From the NCBI GenBank assembly GCA_034696485.1, contig JAQIWT010000513.1, forward strand, positions 1 to 18,827: a DNA stretch of 18,827 nucleotides, given 5' to 3'. The stretch is from Isohypsibius dastychi. Its lineage: Eukaryota > Tardigrada > Eutardigrada > Parachela > Isohypsibiidae. Each line of letters begins with the position of its first letter. The first letter of the stretch is position 1. A program made the position numbers and the translations under genes. Shown here one piece after another: positions 1-10,004 of this stretch. The notes beneath the pieces were generated by a model, which was not told where the DNA came from, made no database searches, and saw only the letters and a list, made by a program, of their open reading frames with translations.

Positions 1-167
1 TAGGATACCTTACTTGTCCCCCGCGCATTTTCCTCTTCTTTTTCGACATCGTTATTTTGGTTTGATTTGGAAAATTTGAACGACGTCTGGCGCGGGGGAT
101 CAGGGATATATTCAAACATCCCAGTTTTCCTGTGTCTTTAGACTCACAAAAAAGCCTCGCAGAAACC
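1..167 (+). promoter_or_regulatory. FEN1 upstream region and leader with GC-rich inverted repeat
   Basis: This is the DNA just before the FEN1 start codon. TCCCCCGCGC (17-26) is the exact reverse complement of GCGCGGGGGA (90-99). The second arm lies in TCTGGCGCGG, one mismatch from the E2F core TTTSGCGC. FEN1 is a known E2F-regulated replication gene in vertebrates, so E2F/DP control is a reasonable inference but is not shown here. The start codon at 168 has a good context (AAACCATGG). No TATA box is evident. Confidence 0.4.
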
Positions 168-2013
168 ATGGGTATCAAGGATTTGTCGAAACTAATCGCG
201 GAACATGCCCCCAACTCAATGAAAGATTCGGAGATGAAAAACTATTTCGGTCGGAAAGTCGCCATTGATGCTTCCATGGCTTTATATCAGGTATGAATCC
301 TTCGTATCAGTTCTGAGCTATCTCAAAGAACACGAATACGAACCGTGCGATCTTCATGTCCTGCTGCAGGAGTGTTGAGAATATGGTTTTGTTTTGGTTT
401 GGTACGATTTTGATTTTGTTGCAGTTCATGATCGCTGTGCGTCAGGATGGTGATCTGCTGACAAACGACTCCGGAGAAATCACCAGTCATCTTCTTGGGA
501 TGTTTTATCGAACTGTTCGGATGGTTGACAATGGGATCAAACCACTTTGGGTTTTCGATGGTATGTTGACATGGATAATATTCTGCACACAATCATAGTT
601 TCTGTTCCAGCAGATTATATACGTGTTCAAATATGTGGTGTTTTTTCCACAAACAAAATCCCAAAATTAGAGAAAACAGAAGGGCGAGATTGTCCATGTT
701 CATTACGTTGCAGGAAAGCCTCCCGACTTGAAGACTGTCACTTTGGAAAAGCGAAAGGAGCGTCGTGATGGAGCTGAAAAGGATCTGGACGAAGCAAAGG
801 AAGTTGGAGAAGCCGGGGATGTCGACAAGTTTACTCGTCGTTTGGTCCGAGTTACTCGTCAGCACAACGATGAAGCAAAAAAACTGTTGAAATTGATGGG
901 GATGCCTTATATCGAATCGCCATCTGAAGCCGAAGCGCAGTGCGCAGAACTTGTAAGATCTGGAAAAGTTTATGCCACAGCGACAGAAGACATGGACGCG
1001 CTAACTTTCGCCTCTCCGATTTTATTGAGACATATGACGTTCAGCGAAGCCAAAAAGATGCCAATTCAGGTAAGACTGTTCGAAAATCTGTCTCATTTTT
1101 CGACATCATGACACTAAATACTCAAAATTCGAATTCTGAACTTTATTGACCGTTTGATTCTGAAATGAAGGTATTAGTTTATTTAATTTAATTATTGATT
1201 TATGTTTTATTGCAGGAGATCCATTTGAGCCGCGTTTTGGAAGCCTTCGAGATGACCCAGGATCAGTTCATTGATCTTTGTATTCTTCTCGGATGCGATT
1301 ACTGTGATAGTATTCGTGGGATCGGCCCGAAAAAAGCGTTCGAGCTGATCAAGAAACATTCGACCCTGGAAGCTGTTTTGGAAAATCTGGACAAGAAGAA
1401 ATATCCCGTCCCCGATGATTGGCCTTATCAGGCTGTGCGAGCTTATTTCCAGAAACCGGAAGTAACAAAAGGCGAAGAGCTGACGTTCAAATGGGAACAA
1501 CCAGATGAAGAAGGGATGATCCAGTATTTAGTCCATGTACGGAAAACTGTTTGATTAAAAAATTCACGGTGGAATGAATCCGCTGTGTTACCTCCTTATT
1601 GATTTTTGATGGAGAAATACAGTAAAGTTATAATTTTGTTTTTCAGGAGAAAGGGTTTGCCGAAGATCGGGTCAGAAAAAACATGGAAAAGTTGAAGAAG
1701 AAACAAAGTGGACCCGTTCAGGTATGGCAACCCAGAAGTTTTAGCACAATAGTTTATCTTTTTTTGCCGATCGAATTTAATGTTCTCCTTTTTGTTCTAT
1801 CACGCAAGAATTAATTTATGTTATGCCTTTTAGGGACGGATCGACAGCTTCTTCAAAACGATTCCGAGTGAGCCAAAACCAAAAGCAGCTCCATCTACAC
1901 CGACGCAGGGTGAATCAAGCAAGAAAGGAGCCGCCGGAAACGGGAATGGAAAACGAAAGGCGCCAGCCAGCAACTCGAAGAAACCAGCTTCCGCTAAGAA
2001 ATCCAAAAAATAA
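168..2013 (+). CDS. FEN1: Flap endonuclease 1
   Basis: Structure-specific 5' nuclease that removes RNA-primer flaps during Okazaki fragment maturation and acts in long-patch base excision repair in the nucleus. Six exons: 168-290, 425-560, 714-1069, 1216-1536, 1647-1721, 1834-2013, giving 396 residues (human 380). All introns are GT-AG and phases agree. The N-terminal XPG domain starts [15 protein letters not shown]. The metal-binding acids fall at exactly the human positions: D34, D86, E158, E160, D179, D181 and D233 (LLGCDYC). The internal XPG domain and helix-hairpin-helix ([12 protein letters not shown]) follow. The PCNA-binding PIP box QGRIDSFF is at residues 337-344, again as in human. 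The tail after it is lysine-, serine- and proline-rich and longer than in human, which probably serves DNA binding or nuclear localisation. Identity is very secure; only the exact splice junctions are inferred. Confidence 0.97.
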
Positions 2014-2195
2014 CCAAAAGTTGAGGTATCTTATTATTTTCACAGCGTATCTCATTTTTCTTTCCCTCAATATCAATCGTTTCTTAGTTTTTCATAAACG
2101 AAGATTTTGTTTTTTATCCATCCATCAGAAGTTGCTTCAAGTATATTGGAAGTTGATTTTATATCCTGAGTTAAAATCCACAAAATCGATTTACG

Positions 2196-2201
2196 AATAA
2201 A
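2196..2201 (+). terminator. Poly(A) signal of FEN1
   Basis: AATAAA lies 183 nt after the FEN1 stop codon, in AT-rich DNA with no open frame. It is the first canonical hexamer downstream and is the likely end of the FEN1 transcript. The 3' UTR 2014-2200 shows no other feature. The next gene, on the opposite strand, ends only 80 nt further on at 2281. Confidence 0.7.
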
Positions 2202-2280
2202 ATATCTTTTGTTGATTTCTGCTGCTTGTATTGTTTCATAGGCAAGGAGCGTTGCATTTAGTTATCCGATTGTGAATTGT

Positions 2281-4210
2281 TTACAAAAACATGCTGGAAC
2301 GTGGGCGAGATCGGATTCTGATTCGTCGATTTTTGCCGCCAAGTTGTCGAATTACAGGAGGCTTGAATGCACTTTCATCCTCGTCACTTTTCGAATTATC
2401 GTTATTAACCACAATCTGATGGTGATTAGAGTTGGTGTATGCATTCTCCGGTTGTTGGGATTTGACGAAAGTGCAGTAAGTGACAAGTCCGAGTGAAGGT
2501 AGATTAGAGGTTGATGTCGCGTAACCGGGACAGCAGGGCTTGGGACACAGGGTCACTCCTCGAATGCTCTTCCATCCGGCGGCGCAGCATGTGAACTGTC
2601 AATTATGATAAGCGGATTAGAATACTCACAGTGAATGTCAGAATCATAACGATAAATCATAACCATTTTTCGAAAGTCTTCTAGAAATCGAATTAGATAA
2701 CCTCGAGTTTTACATTGGAAAAACGGAATGTGCAGTCAAGTATTAATTCATTATTATTCCTGCATTTCATGGTACAGTAGTCTTGAAAAAAGGTTTTGAA
2801 AAGATAATAACACGAAGTTTTTTTAGGACTTTTTTCAGGAAGACCTCGAATTATTTTCGTCAAGGGTGAAAAGCGGATCAAGTATCGAAAATCGACCCGG
2901 CCGAAACATATTTTTATACCATTATTTTCGGTTAAAGTTCAGGTACGAGTTTCCATACCGACGTTTATGACAGCCTCGTTTGACAGGCTGAGTAATTTAC
3001 ACCAGGAAACTGTTTAATTAACCAGTTTTATTAATTATTTTGAATCTACTTAGTTAATTCAGTACGGCGAACTGCGTAATCGTTGGTACTGGGAAACTGT
3101 CAAATGTGCTGAATTCACTGAACGTTTTGAACACAATCAGAAACTATGGAGAAACGATCTGTCAAAACTTGCCGCATCATGAGAACGGAAATAGAACAGA
3201 ATACAATCCGTTTTTGGGAACATGGTCCTCCGACAAAAGGGGTTAACAGAACACCACAGCGAAACGCCCTGGACACAAATGAAAACGATCACGCTATCTA
3301 TTCTTTCTAAATGATGAGAGCTTTCCCATTAACGCGGCATGCGTGACTATTTTAATTTACAACCTTAGTTCCGTTCGCCTATTAGTCCATCTTCTCTAGC
3401 TCGACTATGGTTATAGATTCTATAGATTCGATTAGAAATTCACTAAATTTTCCAGATCAGACTTGTACGAGATCAGCAAGAACACCGGCGAATTTCGCGT
3501 CATTCTACCTTCTCACATCGAGGTCCCGCTAGAACAAAATTCTAGTGATTATAGCCAAATATGTATCGACACAAACAAACACTCCTCATTGGAGGTTCAG
3601 CTTACTACTACTGTATACCTGAGATAGACGAAGAAAGGCACAGCTATCTTCGAAAGACCGGCTTTCAGTGACTGCAATCTCTCAGTTGCCCATGGTGATA
3701 TTTTTAACGGTGCATCTCGCCTGTCTGGTTCAACGTCTTCAAACTAATCGTTTTAAAATATGTAAAACAGCGCAACCGGAACCGAAGCTGTTTATATCAA
3801 GTTTGCTGGTTTTAAATAACATACCCATGCCGTATTCATAAAGATTTCATCACATTCACTGTAAAATATAAAAAACCCTCACACGTGAAGTAAAAGATTA
3901 TATTTCGGGAAAAATCAAACTGACCTTTTCCAACTCAAAATTTCATAACGAAAAATGAAAAAACTAGATAAAAAAAGATAGTCTTTCATAAGGTTGTTCG
4001 TACTTAAAAGATCATACAAGCCACATTTCCTGGAATCCTCGCATATTTTAATCACAAACTTTAACATATATTTCGGTTTATCCCTCGTTTTTCAAATTTA
4101 CTAAAAAGATCACTCACGGTATCATCACCAGCAACGGTGGATGCGTTTATCACGAGAACGGCCAAAAATACAGAACATATGGCAGCCGACTTGGACAGTG
4201 ATAATTCCAT
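2281..4210 (-). CDS. Putative small secreted cysteine-rich protein (two-exon model)
   Basis: Exon 1 (4210-4118) encodes MELSLSKSAAICSVFLAV... with a clear signal peptide and probable cleavage near STVAG/DDT. It ends on a strong GTGAGT donor in phase 0. The proposed last exon (2595-2281) starts after an AG in phase 0 with FTCCAAGWKSIRG, followed by TLCPKPCCPGY and a final TYC. That gives six cysteines in a short span, then a Ser/Asn/Asp-rich stretch and a basic tail ending RPRSSMFL. A direct join gives 135 residues. The CCxxGWK and CCPGY words recall EMI and fibrillin-type N-terminal modules, but there is too little to assign a family. The 1.5 kb intron is long for this locus, so further small exons may be missing, or the two pieces may belong to different genes. 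A second upstream possibility for the last exon (MILTFT followed by a 34-nt intron) is less likely because other introns here are at least 55 nt. Confidence 0.45.
3146..3310 (+). CDS. Small open frame, 54 codons, unknown
   Basis: An ATG-initiated frame beginning MEKRSVKTCRIMRTEIEQ and ending NENDHAIYSF. Its composition looks protein-like (charged, few rare residues) rather than random AT-rich translation. It contains RNALDTNEN at residues 39-47, which fits the RxxLxxxxN destruction-box pattern of proteins degraded by the anaphase-promoting complex. This is a weak, short motif. It may be the first exon of a gene continuing into 3457-3747, but no GT donor in this frame gives the phase needed for the best acceptor (TTTTCCAG at 3448-3455). 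No known family recognised. Confidence 0.2.
   Translation: MEKRSVKTCRIMRTEIEQNTIRFWEHGPPTKGVNRTPQRNALDTNENDHAIYSF
3457..3747 (+). other. Protein-like open frame interrupted by one TAG
   Basis: Starting after a good acceptor (TTTTCCAG ending at 3455), one frame runs SDLYEISKNTGEFRVILPSH and on for 56 codons to a TAG at 3625-3627. In the same frame it then continues for 39 sense codons (TKKGTAIFERPAFSDC... GASRLSGSTSSN) to a TAA at 3745-3747. Both halves look coding. The TAG could be removed by an intron (GT at 3595 to AG at 3627 is only 33 nt; GT at 3523 to the same AG is 105 nt, and both keep the frame), could be read through, or could mark a decayed gene. A competing model splices GTATAC (3613) to an AG before TTGCCC and continues in another frame. 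No family recognised. Confidence 0.25.
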
Positions 4211-4733
4211 TTTTAGTTTGCCGGATCCCGAGTAAAAGCCAAGCGGAAATGAATCTCTAAAAGTGTGAATTGTGTAAGTTGTGAATGCCGGCTTATTAAA
4301 ATACGTTTCATCGAAAGTTAAAGGGAGGAGCGCCGTGAAAAGAAAAATACGTAAGCGAACCAGTCCCTCCTTCCCATTCCATCCGCCTATTCCAGACCGG
4401 AAATTGTAATACACTCCAGAATGCGACCATCTGGATATAAGTTCGAAATTAATTCGACAATGCCGATTAATCCCACTTGTCAACTTCTCCATATCTGAAT
4501 CAAATTCACATCACAATTGTCATACGAATTACACAAAATCAAAAACGCTCGACGTCGACGCCGAAATTCGTGACATTTCCGGCCTTGACATCCAAAATCA
4601 ATCAACTTCAAACTGGTCTCTCCGGACGCAATTGATTCCATTTTTTCCACAGAGTCGGAACTTGAACTACGCACTCGTTTATTTCTGAGTAATATGAATG
4701 CAAATCAACAGATATTTCCACAAAACTGTTCAA
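4211..4733. other. Upstream region of the secreted gene
   Basis: This stretch separates the secreted-protein start codon from the MRPL47 3' end. It probably holds the minus-strand promoter and leader. The minus strand carries an upstream open frame (4674-4480) containing MESIASGETSLKLIDFG and a run of five arginines, and the frame of the signal-peptide exon is open up to 4492. Neither shows a signal of being a real protein. An ACCGGAA motif lies at 4396-4402. Confidence 0.3.
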
Positions 4734-4753
4734 CCGGAAGTAAAAACTTCCGG
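4734..4753. repeat. Palindrome of two inverted ETS-type sites
   Basis: CCGGAAGT (4734-4741), four A residues, then ACTTCCGG (4746-4753): a perfect 8-bp inverted repeat. Each arm matches the GGAA core of ETS-family sites. It lies about 15 nt beyond the MRPL47 poly(A) signal in the direction of MRPL47 transcription and about 520 nt upstream of the secreted-gene start codon. It could be a promoter element of that gene, or form a hairpin in run-on RNA. Confidence 0.6.
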
Positions 4754-4768
4754 GTTTTCAATAACTTT

Positions 4769-4774
4769 TTTATT
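4769..4774 (-). terminator. Poly(A) signal of MRPL47
   Basis: AATAAA on the minus strand, 102 nt past the MRPL47 stop codon. It is the first canonical hexamer downstream of the gene and lies just before the 4734-4753 palindrome. Confidence 0.65.
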
Positions 4775-4876
4775 CAAGACATATTACACACAAATATTTC
4801 CCAAGTGATTTAAATGAGGTGGAAAATCTACAAAGTTCCTGCAAAGTAGAAACCTTACCAGACTGCGTTATTAAGA

Positions 4877-6731
4877 TTATTCTGACATTTTCTGGTGATA
4901 GACTTCTTCCCAAGTGAGGTCTTTCGGATCTTTCTTCTGCCATACTTCGCTTTCCGGATACATCCGCTGAGCTTCATGGAGTTTCGCGACTTCAAACCGA
5001 CGCTGTTTCTTGACTTTCCTCCTGTTCATGGCCCAATATTCATGGAGGAACTTCCGTTGTGACTCAGATTTCATATCATCCACATAACGGCGAGGAAAGT
5101 GCCTGTAACAATCAGGAACATTTCGAACGTGAAAACCGAATTAATAATTCTCTACCATTTTTGAAAATCCGAAAAAACCACATAACTATCTACTTGCTAC
5201 CGATCATTTCAGTAAATTCATTAAATTTTCCATAAAACCAAAGGACGGTATAAAACTGGACACTCACTTGGCGTTATGCCAATAGGGCATAATATGTTCC
5301 GTATATTTATGAACATAGCGTAATCCCAACCCGCCATAACAAGTCATCTGTGGTGCTTCTCCCGTTATTCCAAGTTCCAACAGTTTGGCTGCTTTGTTTC
5401 GTTCAGCGACGACAGTTTCCAAGTTCTCCATACTTTCTTCGACCTACACAAATAACAACACCCATTTTCAAAGGTCAAACTTGTTACTTGGGGTTATTTT
5501 ACCATGTGCACTACTCACCTTATAAATTCGTTCTGGATTAGGAAAGAGCTGACAGATTCTGTCGCATTCTTCGCTCATGGTCAGCAACATGTTCTTTTCC
5601 TTGTATAGCACATACCTGAAACCAGTAAAAACTATCGATGCTACGTATTGATTTTAATTTTAATAACTGCCATGTTGTCAATTTGGTGATATCCATTTTG
5701 AAATCAAGGTGTGAGGTTGTGTTTCATGAACGGTTTACCGAGATTTGAAAGAACCTCTTTCCAAAGCATATTATAACAAACTGCAGTCGATCTTCGCTTA
5801 ACGATCATATTTTTAAACGATATTTATCCGTAATCCCAAAATGAGAAAACATCGATTGACGAAAAAGAGAAAGGAGAAACGATTCCCAAGAAGGTTGGCA
5901 GTGGGCGAAATTCATATCTGGGTGGAACCCATTACCATTTTTAATACGATCCATGTTTGCAGCTCATTTTACATAAGGTACATATCTTTTGTCGCCAATC
6001 AGAAAACCGAGATAAATCTACTGGTAGTAATAATTGATAACATCCCCAGAGAAAACTCATGCAATTGAATCATACAAAAACCAATCTCTTAGTTTGAAAA
6101 ATGAAAATAAGAATGAATTTTCTCAATGCCGTACGAAGTTTCTAAAAGGGTTGATAAATAAAGATTTTTAAATTTAATTTATGTGAAACAGCGTTTGAGG
6201 TGGAAACTGACACTGAAAAGATCTCGGCATTTTTTCCGCTATATCAGTCTCATTCTCACCATAGTTTATGAAGATCGAAATTGCTTTTTATTCTCAGCTC
6301 ATCTTTGGTCCAGGATCGGCCTGAAATCGGAAATCGTTGGTGCAATATCTTCCCAAGGATTAAGATTACATGATTTCCGGTGTACGACTGAAGCGAATTT
6401 TCTTACCACTTCGCACTTCTTTTACTCCCCAGTTTTTGGGAACATCAAAAAATTCCATTAAATCTGGCCTCGTAAGCGACAAGGAGAACGCCCGACAGAG
6501 GATCGTCTGGGGAGAGCATCTGCAAAAAAACCATGCCACGGTTTCACATTTTTGCGCGTAAAAACCATCAACTTCTCTGTACTGCTGCTAAAAGCCCTCT
6601 TTAAAAAAAGCAGAAATTCAGAATAAACCGCCTTACCGGAGCAAATTCGTGGAGCAGGAAATGTTCTGGGCGAATAAACGGCATTGCGAAATAAAAAAAC
6701 TGATTTGTTGTCCTTTTCCAGCGAGCGCCAT
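4877..6731 (-). CDS. MRPL47: Mitochondrial large ribosomal subunit protein uL29m (L47)
   Basis: Component of the large subunit of the mitochondrial ribosome, the uL29 homologue near the polypeptide exit. Six exons on the minus strand: 6731-6637, 6519-6407, 6320-6260, 5615-5519, 5443-5268, 5102-4877. All phases fit, giving 255 residues (human 250). Residues 1-45 form a basic, acid-free presequence ([13 protein letters not shown]...) suited to matrix import. The family core follows: [67 protein letters not shown]. The C-terminal half is charged ([20 protein letters not shown]) and ends YHQKMSE. The 644-nt third intron contains a basic plus-strand open frame (5841-6068) that I regard as chance. 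The gene is head-to-head with PHB2. Identity rests on strong alignment with the human protein over the uL29 core. Confidence 0.94.
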
Positions 6732-7112
6732 TTTAGCACCTTTTCTCACTCCCAACTTAGTCTCAAGCGAATCATAAGTTCATAAATATAGTTCAACTAA
6801 ATCATCTCGTATCCTATTCCTCTCACTCTATGGAGCTGGAGACAAATAAATCGAACTACGAGGAGTGGCATACTTCGTCGATTTTGTTTCAAATTCGCAA
6901 AACTACTGTATCTGTCTGTCTTTGACTGACCAAATGGGTTCTGAGTGCACCAGATGGCGACTGCTAAGCCGGATTTGTAAATCAATCAAGGAAAATTCGT
7001 CAACCAATCAAAGGAAGTACCAACATAGCCCGGTTCTCCGTTGTAATTTTGAGCCAAATTTCCCAGCCAATTATCCTTACAATAATTCGGAATACACATT
7101 TTGTTCTAAACC
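6732..7112. promoter_or_regulatory. Shared promoter region of MRPL47 and PHB2
   Basis: 381 bp separate the two divergent start codons, so both promoters and leaders must fit here. CCAAT boxes occur at 7004-7008 and 7067-7071, both in PHB2 orientation. CACCAGATGGCGACT (6948-6962) resembles the CTCF core (CCASYAGRKGGCRS, about 12 of 14 positions). No TATA box is clear. Both genes encode mitochondrial proteins, so co-regulation is plausible but inferred. Confidence 0.6.
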
Positions 7113-10004
7113 ATGGACGCAAACAAGGTTGGGGATATGTTGGGACGTCTGGGAAAAGCGCCTAAAGGACTGGGACTGGGTTTACAGTTACTTGTTGGGG
7201 CTGGAGCTGCTGCTTATGGAATTTCTCAGTCCATGTATTCAGGTAAGCGTTTTAATTTGCAAAGACGTAAATAGCACATGCTGTAAACAGTTTTTTGCGT
7301 TTGTATAGTGGAAGGTGGTCATCGAGCTATAATCTTCAGTCGAATTGGAGGGGTTCAAAAGGAGGTCTATGCAGAAGGACTACATTTCAGGTAGTCAGCA
7401 AATTCTAGCTTTCCACGTTATTTCACTCCAAACTCCAGATCGTGAAAGTGGAGAGAAGATTATTTTGAAAATTCATTATGTGTTGGGAGATTGGATGGAA
7501 TCGGTACAGTATCCCTTCGGAATTTCATGAGAGAAAAGCGTTTTGTTATGCTTTGTTTTCTGTCGAGTTCCTTTGTGAATTCTATTTTATGAACGTGGAA
7601 AGCACAACTTTTAACTGTTTGATATTTTAGAATTCCGTGGTTCCAATATCCGATCATCTACGATATCCGCTCGCGGCCGCGCACGATTGCTTCGCCAACC
7701 GGAAGTAAAGGTAAACGTAACCAGCAACCGTTGCTTTCTTCCCTTCTTTGTTGTTTGAATGACAGAGTGAGTCAATTTGTTTTGTGTTTTTTATACAGAT
7801 TTGCAGATGGTAAACATCAGTCTTCGTGTGCTGGCTCGACCGGATGCCATTTCTCTTCCGACAATTTATCGCACTTTGGGAACCGATTATGATGAGCGTG
7901 TATTGCCATCCATTTGTAATGAAGTCCTCAAATCCGTCGTTGCCAAATTCAACGCTTCACAGCTGATCACACAGCGTTCACAAGTATTAATTTATAATTT
8001 GCCTGGAATCTGCTTGTGACTGAAAATTTGCTTTTCGTCCGAAGGTTTCGTTGTTGGTGCGAAAAGAACTGACGGAACGCGCCAAGGATTTCAACATCAT
8101 TCTCGATGATGTTTCCATCACGGACTTGAGTTTCGGAAAAGAATACACCGCCGCTGTTGAATCCAAACAAGTACGAAATCTCCTTCCGGTCGGAAGAATA
8201 GAGATTTCTTAAAAACTTGAAAAAATAGCTATTTTGCTGAATTGATGGATGGATTTTGTTTTTGCTTGTAGGTTGCCCAACAAGAAGCGCAACGTGCCCA
8301 ATTCTTGGTGGAAAAGGCCAAGCAAGAACGTCAACAGAAGATTGTTCAAGCTGAGGGAGAAGCCCAGGCTGCGCTTCTTCTCGGTGATGCCGTTTCTCGC
8401 AACCCCGGTTATCTCAAACTGAGGAAGATCCGCGCCGCACAGAATATCGCAAGAACCGTAAGTTGTTCACTTTTTGTAGAATAAATCCATCCCATTCATT
8501 TTATTAATAGACAGAGAACTTAACTTTCCAAGTGTTTTGAAACAGCGGATATGACTAGTTTTTCAAATGAAACCGATTGAGGAACGTTAGGTTGATTCTG
8601 CTGATAAGGTATTCTCTTCCGAAGCAGCAGATGCAGTTTTTTGTAAACCATTTCCGGATAAGAGTCTTCCCTTCATCATGTTATAGGAAGCTAACACGTC
8701 GGCTCTGCAAATACAAACATGGTCATTTTTTATGAAATAAATTTTAGTACTTCATTATTAATTATGAAATCTTAATGATATACATACACCAGATTGAATC
8801 CGATGCCTTCCCTTGCCATACCGTAGCCAAAAAATGGTGGTGCATCCAGAAACATTCCAAAACCTGAAACGAAAATTCTAAATTTAATGAGGTTTCCTGA
8901 TTTGTTTGGTTTATATTTAATTGACTATGTTTAAATTTGTTAATGAGTTCCATCGTTTAGGATTGTTTTAGATTTTGTTAATCGAAAATTTTATTCATTG
9001 GATAACGGTGTTTGTTGTGTTGCATACCATAAAAAGGCCCGTGCCGATATCCGTATAATTTCCTTCTTATGACGAAGTAGCCGAGATTCCCGATTGGTAG
9101 CCTGAAAATTGAAACTCGGATTCCACTTTAGATGAGTAGATTAACCCTGAATTAATCGCACCATATTCGGTGAAAACTTACGCTAGTTGATCGACATTTT
9201 CGTAAGCATATTCTCCGAAAAATGAACCAGATGATCCCTCTCCATGAATAGCTCCAATTACCACAGGAGCAACAGGTGACGGTCCAGCTAATATTTCCAG
9301 AGATCTCGGCTGAATATTGGGCGTAACAGTGAAATTCGCCGACATTTGAGATGATGCATTTTGAGATTGAATTTGCCGCAGGGTGGATAAAATCAAAATC
9401 AGGATATTCAATAATAGTTGCATAAAATTTAGAAAACTAGAGATCATGATTGAATTAAATAAAGTTGAATGGTTGAATTGATATATTCTTGGTACCCACC
9501 ACAGGCAGATGCAGCCAGGGCTATGAGGTTCGAACTGTTGGACATGAAGTGAGTGGGCTTGTTGGCGACACTTTCTTTGAATTTTGGCAGTTTAGACAAT
9601 AGCTACTGATTTGCTGCTGAATGGAGTTACTTCGCGGATGTGATGTTTCTGTCTTGGCTAAATTCGAATACTGTTACTTCCAGTACAGTAAATTGCAGAA
9701 ATGTTCACAATCGGTGATATTCTGTGTGCCCTTTCGAAATTAGTGAATCTGTAGAACTGCGGATTTTCGAAAGGTCACACATTCATTCGCACGTATGTAT
9801 ATCATTCGGTTACTGTGCGATTCCATGGCACACTTTTTTACAAATTCATGTAGTTTGGAATCAATGGGAACTCTCTCTGAAATCGTTTTTTTTCAGCTTT
9901 CCAACTCACCAAATCGGGCTTTTTTGGACGCCAACACTCTGATGTTGAACATCACGGACGTCGAATACGATTTGGGTGCGCGAACGGTTATTGGAAAGAA
10001 ATAA
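7113..10004 (+). CDS. PHB2: Prohibitin-2
   Basis: Inner mitochondrial membrane scaffold that forms large rings with prohibitin-1, protects membrane proteins, holds cristae together and serves as a mitophagy receptor. Seven exons: 7113-7242, 7309-7390, 7631-7710, 7799-7983, 8045-8170, 8272-8457, 9897-10004, giving 298 residues (human 299). An N-terminal membrane segment ([13 protein letters not shown]) is followed by the PHB domain ([55 protein letters not shown]) and the C-terminal coiled coil ([20 protein letters not shown]). YRTL at residues 121-124 sits exactly where human PHB2 has its LC3-interacting motif YQRL. The end is GARTVIGKK. Most introns are 60-240 nt, but the last is 1439 nt and contains a whole gene on the other strand. 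Confidence 0.98.
8772..9447 (-). CDS. Nested gene: putative secreted Gly/Tyr/Phe-rich protein
   Basis: Three exons on the minus strand, wholly inside the last PHB2 intron: 9447-9182 (donor GTAAGT), 9101-9028 (acceptor TTTTCAG, donor GTATGC), 8863-8772 (acceptor TTTCAG). Phases 2 and 1 match at both junctions and yield an uninterrupted 143-residue protein, which argues strongly against chance. Residues 1-29 are a signal peptide (hydrophobic run [10 protein letters not shown]). NAS (30-32) and NFT (38-40) are possible N-glycosylation sites. The middle is Pro/Val/Gly-rich ([17 protein letters not shown]). The C-terminal half is rich in Gly, Tyr and Phe ([34 protein letters not shown]) and ends VYVYH. 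No cysteines. The composition recalls extracellular matrix, cuticle or secreted adhesive proteins, but no family is recognised. An ATATAT box lies about 40 nt before the start codon. A second ATG at codon 9 is an alternative start. No canonical poly(A) signal was found. Confidence 0.7.

Larger units (their letters stand above)
2596..4117. other. Long intron or intergenic stretch of the secreted-protein gene
   Basis: AT-rich DNA with no recognisable gene. If the two-exon model of the minus-strand secreted gene is right, this is its intron. It contains a short inverted repeat (CAGCCT 2971-2976 with AGGCTG 2985-2990) and the plus-strand open frames described separately at 3146-3310 and 3457-3747. 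I found no convincing extra minus-strand exon. The best candidate (2699-2778, with three cysteines) does not match the flanking phases. Confidence 0.35.

Noticed and set aside
2596-2629. 34-nt intron joining MILTFT to the cysteine-rich exon
   Set aside because: All confident introns here are at least 55 nt, and the result would lack a signal peptide.
2971-2990. CAGCCT/AGGCTG inverted repeat
   Set aside because: A 6-bp stem is common by chance and has no supporting context.
5841-6068. Basic plus-strand frame starting [14 protein letters not shown]
   Set aside because: Lies in MRPL47 intron 3, with no splice context, no family resemblance and AT-rich composition.
6865-7308. Long plus-strand open frame (147 codons) across the PHB2 promoter and first exon
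   Set aside because: It overlaps PHB2 exon 1 in the wrong frame and crosses the intron; PHB2 is certain, so this is a shadow.
9524-9534. GGTTCGAAC resembling a tRNA B box
   Set aside because: No A box at a proper distance and no cloverleaf could be formed.
9773-9782. AGGTCACACA resembling the insect core-promoter motif 1
   Set aside because: It lies in the last PHB2 intron near no start site; a single short match.
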